A program made the translations under genes and the position numbers. A stretch of 64,000 bases of DNA from NCBI RefSeq assembly GCF_001308015.1, contig NZ_LGYH01000001.1:1-64000 (forward strand), in the 5' to 3' direction. The number at the start of each line of letters is the position of its first letter. Position 1 is the stretch's first letter. The notes under the pieces were generated by a model that searched no databases, had not been told where the DNA came from, and worked only from the letters and a program-made list of their open reading frames with translations. The DNA comes from Neisseria sp. 83E34. GTDB taxonomy: Bacteria > Pseudomonadota > Gammaproteobacteria > Burkholderiales > Neisseriaceae. This document shows, one piece after another, positions 59,618 through 64,000 of this stretch.

Positions 59618-60251
59618 GAAATTAAAAGACGTTGATCTACAAACACTTCATTTACTTAATAAACCTGCTAAGTTAGCAGTCGGTGCTCTGGTTGTTGTTG
59701 GTGTATTGGGTGCTGGTTACTTTGCAGTTTTTCGTACGCAATTAGAAGAGTTGGCAGCAAGTAAGCAAAAAGAAGAAGAATTGAAAGTTAGCTATACTGA
59801 AAAAAGTATTCAAGCTGCCAGTTTGGATAATTTAAAAGCTGAATTGGTTGCTATTCGCTCGTCATTTGATGTGTTGTTAAAACAATTGCCAACAGATGCA
59901 GAAATTCCAAACCTGATTCAGGAGTTGCATCAAGCGGGAGCAACCAATGGAATGAGTATGAATAGTGTGACGCCGCAACCTACAAAAAATGACGGACCTA
60001 TTCAGATTTTGCCTTATGCTATTTCAATTACTGGTAAGTACGATCAAATTAGCCAGTTTGCGAGAGATGTGGGTTCTCTTTCCCGCATTATTACTTTAGA
60101 GTCGATCAATTTAAATAATGAAGAAAAAGGGGATAAATTGACTTTGACTGCTACGGCTAACACTTATAAAGCCCGGCCGACAGAGGAGGTTGCAGCGGAA
60201 CAGAAAGCTGCTTCTCAAGCAGGGAACACGGATGAGCAAGCTCAGCCGTAA
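59607..60251 (+). CDS. pilO: Type IV pilus assembly protein PilO
   Basis: PilO pairs with PilN in the periplasm and contacts PilP. The 214-residue protein has the PilO opening LKDVDLQTLHLLNKPAKLAV, a membrane helix at about residues 25-45 (GALVVVGVLGAGYFAVF), a coiled coil, and the conserved TDAEIPNLIQELHQAGATNG and ITGKYDQISQFARDVGSL. The C-terminal 30 residues are Ala/Glu/Gln-rich. It overlaps pilN and lies 21 bp before pilP. Confidence 0.94.
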   Translation: MANKKLKDVDLQTLHLLNKPAKLAVGALVVVGVLGAGYFAVFRTQLEELAASKQKEEELKVSYTEKSIQAASLDNLKAELVAIRSSFDVLLKQLPTDAEIPNLIQELHQAGATNGMSMNSVTPQPTKNDGPIQILPYAISITGKYDQISQFARDVGSLSRIITLESINLNNEEKGDKLTLTATANTYKARPTEEVAAEQKAASQAGNTDEQAQP

Positions 60252-60272
60252 CATTACGAGAGGAATAAAATA

Positions 60273-60809
60273 ATGAATCATAAAATCTTACTCCTAAGTT
60301 CGATGGTTTTAATGGTTGCGGCATGTTCTCCAGAACATGAAGATTTAAGGCAATGGATGGAACAAACACAAAAAGATGCGCAGAAGCATATACAACCATT
60401 TGAACAGCCTACCGTTAACCCTTCAGTCACTTATATCCCACCGAAAACAATAGGTTTGAATGCTTTTAGTGCTAAGCGATTGAATGAAGGCCTAGCGGGA
60501 AATAATGCACCTAATATCAACCGACCAAAAGAAGTGTTGGAAGCATTTAGTTTGGAAAATATGAAATATGTAGGGTCATTTATCTCAGGGAATCAAAAAA
60601 CAGGTTATATCGAAATAGACGGCCATGTTTATACAGTAAAAACAGGTAATTATGTAGGGCAGAATTTTGGTAAGATTACTTCGATCATGCCGGATAAACT
60701 GACAATTACAGAAGTTATTGAAAACGCCGATGGTAATTGGGCTTTCAGGAATGCGGAATTACTGTTGGATAATAGTAAAGACAATCAGAGCATTAAAACA
60801 GACAATTAA
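60273..60809 (+). CDS. pilP: Type IV pilus lipoprotein PilP
   Basis: PilP is an inner-membrane lipoprotein that bridges PilN/PilO to the secretin PilQ. The 178-residue protein has a lipoprotein signal (ILLLSSMVLMVAAC) with Cys18 as the acylated residue. It then has a flexible linker (EQTQKDAQKHIQPFEQPTVN) and the beta-sandwich domain with LENMKYVGSFISGNQKTGYI and VKTGNYVGQNFGKI. It ends 20 bp before pilQ. Confidence 0.94.
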   Translation: MNHKILLLSSMVLMVAACSPEHEDLRQWMEQTQKDAQKHIQPFEQPTVNPSVTYIPPKTIGLNAFSAKRLNEGLAGNNAPNINRPKEVLEAFSLENMKYVGSFISGNQKTGYIEIDGHVYTVKTGNYVGQNFGKITSIMPDKLTITEVIENADGNWAFRNAELLLDNSKDNQSIKTDN

Positions 60810-60829
60810 TATTTAAGGGGTAACTTTTA

Positions 60830-63025
60830 ATGAAACCTATCAGTATGAAAACTATTTCAGCTATTAGCTTAGGTTTGGCTATGCAAACCTCAGCTTTTGC
60901 AGGCAATATTACAGATATTAATGTATCAACGTTGCCTAATAATCAAAAAATTATCAAAATCAAATTTGACCGCGATGTTGTGTCTCCGAGTGGTTTTGTA
61001 ACCAATTCACCTGCTCGCATTTCACTAGATTTTCCGACAACTGATGTTGCTTTGCAGCAGCCTGTTTTGGAATACGCAGATCCTTTATTGAACCAAATTA
61101 GCGCTGTTAAAAACGGCAGTCAAACAAGAGTGGTTCTAGGCTTGAATAAAGCGGGTAGATATACTTCTGAGATCAAAGGTAATGAAGTATGGGTTTATGT
61201 GACTGAGGCACCTGAAGCTTCTTCCGTTGCATCAAGTCAAACAACTGCTTCTGACCGCGTGATTGTGAAAAAACGGGAGCAGGTAGTAAGTTCTGCATCA
61301 GTTGATTTCCGTAAAGGTAATAGTAATGCGGGTATTGTAGATATTAGTGCGCCTTCATTTAATGGTAATCCTTCTATAAAACGCCAAAATGATCGTGTTG
61401 TGATTACTTTGAAAAATCATCCATTGCCTGCACAAGCACAACGAAGCTTAGACGTTTCTGATTTCAATACGCCTGTCCGTGGCATTGTATTGAAACGTAT
61501 TGGTAATGACACCGAAATCGTTATTAGAAATAAAGGTAGCTGGGATGTGCGTGAAAAAATTTCCGGCGGACGCATGTCATTTGAAGTTTTACCTAAGGCA
61601 AATGTTGCCGATGCGGGATTGCAAAATAATAAAAGAAATAAAAACTTTACTGGTCGCAGAGTATCTTTTGATTTCCAAGACGTAGAAGTACGCACGATTT
61701 TACAAATTTTGGCTAAAGAGTCTGGTATGAATATTGTGGCCAGCGACAGTGTAAGCGGCAAAATGACTCTCAGCTTGAAAGATGTGCCTTGGGATCAGGC
61801 TTTAGATTTGGTGTTGGAAGCGCGTAATCTGGATATGCGCCGACAAGGCAATATTATCAATGTGGCTCCGCGTGATGAGTTGTTAGCCAAAGATAAAGCT
61901 TCATTACAAGCTCAAAATGAAATTAATGATTTAGGACCTTTGTACTCCCAAACATTCCAGCTTAAATATAAAAACGTAGAAGAATTCCGTAAAGTTTTGA
62001 GATTGGAAGAGGGTGGTAGCAACAACACTGCAAACAGCATTTTAAGTAAACGGGGCAGCGCGTTAATTGACCCTGGTACAAATACGCTGATTATTACCGA
62101 TAACAATACAGTTATCCGGAAATTCCAAAAACTGATAGAAGAATTGGACGTTCCTACCCGCCAAGTGATGGTAGAGGCTAGAATTGTACGTGCTTCTGAC
62201 GGATTTTCACGTGATATTGGTGTGAAGTTTGGTTATGCAGGTGCTAATGGATCTAATAGTTGGGGTAATAACTTAACTACAGCTAACGCAAATAGCAATG
62301 CATTTGTTGATAATCAACGCAATTTTATAAATGCTCAAAATGCATGGAGAGCACAAGCAGCTGAAGCTATAGCGGCAGGAAAAACTCCTCCTGCTTTTCA
62401 GCATCCTGCTACTACTCCTTGGACGAATAATCCAAATGTGAGTTTACCTATTGCTTCTGCCACCTCAAGTATTGCTTTGGTACACAGTTTGGCTTCAGGT
62501 GCTTTAAGTTTGGAATTACAAGCCCAACAGTCTCAAAATAAGGCGAAAACTATTTCTAATCCGCGCGTTTTAACGCAAGACAGAAAAGAAGCCGTAATTG
62601 AATCGGGTACTGAGATTCCTTATACTTCGGAAACATCCAGCGGTGCAACTGATGTATCGTTCAAAAAAGCTGTATTGGGCTTGCGTGTAACGCCGCACAT
62701 TACACCTGACGGTCAAATCATTATGGATGTGAAAATCAATAAAGACTCAGTAAATCAAAGCTGCGGTGGCAGCAATGGTGAGCCTTGTATTGATACCAAT
62801 AACTTGGAAACCCGCGCGATGGTTGAAGATGGCGGCACTTTAGTTCTTGGCGGTATTTATGAAGAAATTAATTCTAATGGTATCAGAAAAGTGCCTTTAC
62901 TGGGTGATATTCCGGTGGTTGGCAACTTGTTTAAATCACGTACCCGCAGTGAAGAGCGAAGCGAGCTGTTGATTTTTATCACTCCGCGCATCATCGATTA
63001 TCAAGGTAGTAATTTACGCTATTAA
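60830..63025 (+). CDS. pilQ: Type IV pilus secretin PilQ
   Basis: PilQ forms the outer-membrane pore for pili and for DNA uptake. The 731-residue protein has a signal peptide (ISLGLAMQTSAFA), two AMIN peptidoglycan-binding domains (about 27-130 and 160-260), an STN/N0 domain (VSFDFQDVEVRTILQILAKE), an N1 domain, and the secretin domain (RQVMVEARIV; SNPRVLTQDRKEAVIESG; VPLLGDIPVVGNLF). The linker between AMIN domains lacks the small basic octapeptide repeats known from meningococcal PilQ. The operon ends here. Confidence 0.96.
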   Translation: MKPISMKTISAISLGLAMQTSAFAGNITDINVSTLPNNQKIIKIKFDRDVVSPSGFVTNSPARISLDFPTTDVALQQPVLEYADPLLNQISAVKNGSQTRVVLGLNKAGRYTSEIKGNEVWVYVTEAPEASSVASSQTTASDRVIVKKREQVVSSASVDFRKGNSNAGIVDISAPSFNGNPSIKRQNDRVVITLKNHPLPAQAQRSLDVSDFNTPVRGIVLKRIGNDTEIVIRNKGSWDVREKISGGRMSFEVLPKANVADAGLQNNKRNKNFTGRRVSFDFQDVEVRTILQILAKESGMNIVASDSVSGKMTLSLKDVPWDQALDLVLEARNLDMRRQGNIINVAPRDELLAKDKASLQAQNEINDLGPLYSQTFQLKYKNVEEFRKVLRLEEGGSNNTANSILSKRGSALIDPGTNTLIITDNNTVIRKFQKLIEELDVPTRQVMVEARIVRASDGFSRDIGVKFGYAGANGSNSWGNNLTTANANSNAFVDNQRNFINAQNAWRAQAAEAIAAGKTPPAFQHPATTPWTNNPNVSLPIASATSSIALVHSLASGALSLELQAQQSQNKAKTISNPRVLTQDRKEAVIESGTEIPYTSETSSGATDVSFKKAVLGLRVTPHITPDGQIIMDVKINKDSVNQSCGGSNGEPCIDTNNLETRAMVEDGGTLVLGGIYEEINSNGIRKVPLLGDIPVVGNLFKSRTRSEERSELLIFITPRIIDYQGSNLRY

Positions 63026-63041
63026 TAATCTTGTGACATAA

Positions 63042-63076
63042 AAAACGGCACCTATTGATTAATAGGTGCCGTTTTA
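63042..63076. terminator. Bidirectional terminator between pilQ and recX
   Basis: AAAACGGCACCTATT (63042-63056) pairs perfectly with AATAGGTGCCGTTTT (63061-63075), 15 bp with a GATT loop and T-runs on both strands. The recX stop codon (63074-63076) lies inside the distal arm. Confidence 0.93.
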
Positions 63077-63523
63077 TTCACATTCTTCGTCCCATGCAGA
63101 CTTTATAGCTTGGTTGATAGTGTCTATATCGAAGCCACGGTAAGCGAGGAAACGCATATATTTGTACTTATCAGCTAAATTTGCCGGAGGTTGCTTGAAT
63201 TTCTTACGCAGCACGTTTTTAGCGGTTGTTAATTCTTTCGTATGATCAGGCATAAAAGCTTGGGCGGTATTTGCATCAATGCCTTTCTCTGCTAATGCTT
63301 GTTTCAACCTTCGTGTGCCGTAGCGATTGCTTTTGCTGTGAATAAACGATTCGGTGAAGCGTTGGTCAGATTGCCAGTTACGCTCGGCAAATTCATTTAA
63401 CACTTTTTCTACTTCCTCTTCGCTTTCGGCATAGGGCGCAAGTTTGCGTTTAAGCTCGATTCGGCTGATTTCACGGCGGGAGAGGATATCGAGCGCTCGA
63501 GCGCGTAGGGATTTTTTTGACAT
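63074..63523 (-). CDS. recX: Regulatory protein RecX
   Basis: RecX modulates RecA filament growth; in gonococci it supports recombination and transformation. ATG 63523 (MSKKSLRARALDILSRREIS) gives 149 residues; an upstream frame adds 12 codons without family match. Features are RARALDILSRREISRIELKR, VLNEFAERNWQSDQRFTESF, RYGTRRLKQALAEKGI and the C-terminal KYKYMRFLAYRGFDIDTI. Its stop is inside the shared terminator with pilQ. Confidence 0.93.
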   Translation of the reverse strand: MSKKSLRARALDILSRREISRIELKRKLAPYAESEEEVEKVLNEFAERNWQSDQRFTESFIHSKSNRYGTRRLKQALAEKGIDANTAQAFMPDHTKELTTAKNVLRKKFKQPPANLADKYKYMRFLAYRGFDIDTINQAIKSAWDEECE

Positions 63524-63559
63524 GTTATTTGGATGAGAAATGATGGTGTAATGGAACAA

Positions 63560-63588
63560 TGCCTGTCTGAAAAGTATTCAGACAGGCA
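63560..63588. terminator. Inverted DUS pair between gph-like gene and recX
   Basis: TGCCTGTCTGAA (63560-63571) and TTCAGACAGGCA (63577-63588), 10 bp beyond the stop of the minus-strand gph-like gene. It probably ends that transcript before recX. Confidence 0.75.
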
Positions 63589-63598
63589 TTGTTATATT

Positions 63599-64000
63599 TT
63601 ATTTGTTGCCCGGCTCTGCTTGCGGACGCAGATTTTCGTAGATTTCTGGTAATGAATTGATAATCCAGTCAGGTTTGGTGCTGCTTTTTTTAGAAAGCTC
63701 CGCCATATTGCCATAACCAAAAGATACACCCACGCTCATGCAGCCTGCGGCTTTGGCGGCAAGGATATCATTGTGTGAATCACCAACCATAAGCATGTTT
63801 TTTACGTCTACACCCAACACTTCGGCGGCGTGTTGCAATGGTAGCGGGCTGGGTTTTTTTTCAGACAGGCTGTCGCCTCCGAGAATCAGGCTGAAATAGT
63901 CGGCGAGTTTGAGTTGTTTGAGCAGCTCAACCGCCAATAGCTCGTTTTTATTGGTAATCACAGCCAGTGGAATGCCTAATGATTTAAGCAAACCAAGGCC
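63599..64000 (-). CDS. gph: Phosphoglycolate phosphatase-like HAD protein, 3' part
   Basis: The last 133 codons of a minus-strand gene whose 5' end lies beyond the window; the frame is open to base 64000 (GLGLLKSLGIPLAVITNKNE). HAD motif II is AVITNK, motif III includes SEKKPSPLPLQHAAEVLG, and motif IV is MLMVGDSHNDILAAKAAG. This is the Gph-type pattern for removing 2-phosphoglycolate made during DNA repair. A near-DUS (TTCAGACAGGCT) lies in the frame near 63859. The nucleophile Asp motif is outside the window. Confidence 0.88.
   Translation of the reverse strand, partial: GLGLLKSLGIPLAVITNKNELLAVELLKQLKLADYFSLILGGDSLSEKKPSPLPLQHAAEVLGVDVKNMLMVGDSHNDILAAKAAGCMSVGVSFGYGNMAELSKKSSTKPDWIINSLPEIYENLRPQAEPGNK

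Overview
The window looks like a chromosomal segment of a Neisseria-type member of the Neisseriaceae. The gene content points there: the tuf-trpT-secE-nusG-rplKAJL-rpoBC run, the lpx/bamA block, divergent ponA/pilMNOPQ and a FetA receptor. The intergenic regions are studded with the 12-mer TGCCTGTCTGAA. I count about 43 exact copies, many as inverted pairs downstream of genes. This is a DNA uptake sequence (DUS), but not the meningococcal/gonococcal GCCGTCTGAA type. From memory it matches the 'TG-wad' dialect described for Neisseria wadsworthii, so a species close to that is my best guess.

Layout. 1-12.5 kb (+): end of tuf, tRNA-Trp, secE, nusG, rplK, rplA, an L10-type leader, rplJ, rplL, an attenuator hairpin, rpoB and rpoC. 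12.8-14.6 kb: aceK. 14.6-16.3 kb (-): an odd cysteine-rich RTX protein behind an AT-rich region with a Fur-box-like palindrome. 16.3-30.9 kb (-): a 14-kb run of envelope and essential genes; in transcription order pyrH, a DUF4424-like protein, frr, uppS, cdsA, dxr, rseP, bamA, skp, lpxD, fabZ, lpxA, a NeuD/PglD-like acyltransferase and lpxB. This joins lipid A synthesis, outer-membrane assembly and isoprenoid/phospholipid supply. 31.1-34.6 kb: rnhB (+), sppA-like, a HAD phosphatase and rluC (-). 34.6-39.2 kb (+): a long leader, rne and a MenA-like prenyltransferase. 39.2-39.6 kb: a histidine-rich protein behind a Zur-box match. 39.7-42.0 kb (-): metK and an LpxL-type acyltransferase. 42.4-44.1 kb (+): a small type I-secreted repeat protein. 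44.2-46.6 kb: a secreted Pro/Ala/Lys-rich protein, a LysE-family exporter and a divergent LysR regulator. 46.7-49.4 kb (-): ppc. 49.4-50.1 kb: a gene-poor island of repeats. 50.1-52.2 kb (-): fetA with a Fur box. 52.6-54.9 kb (+): groES and groEL, separated by 361 bp. 54.9-55.2 kb: a diverged Correia-like repeat between DUS hairpins. 55.4-63.0 kb: mrcA (ponA) (-) diverging from pilMNOPQ (+). 63.1-64.0 kb (-): recX and a truncated gph-like gene.

Most of the window is core biosynthesis and information processing. The accessory material is the two type I secretion candidates, the metal-responsive genes (Fur: fetA and possibly the RTX protein; Zur: the His-rich protein), the small secreted protein, the exporter/regulator pair, and the repeat-rich spacers at 49.4-50.1 kb and 54.9-55.2 kb. 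I saw no insertion sequence, prophage, CRISPR array or rRNA gene. Family assignments come from recognised motifs and recalled homologues; no database search was possible.
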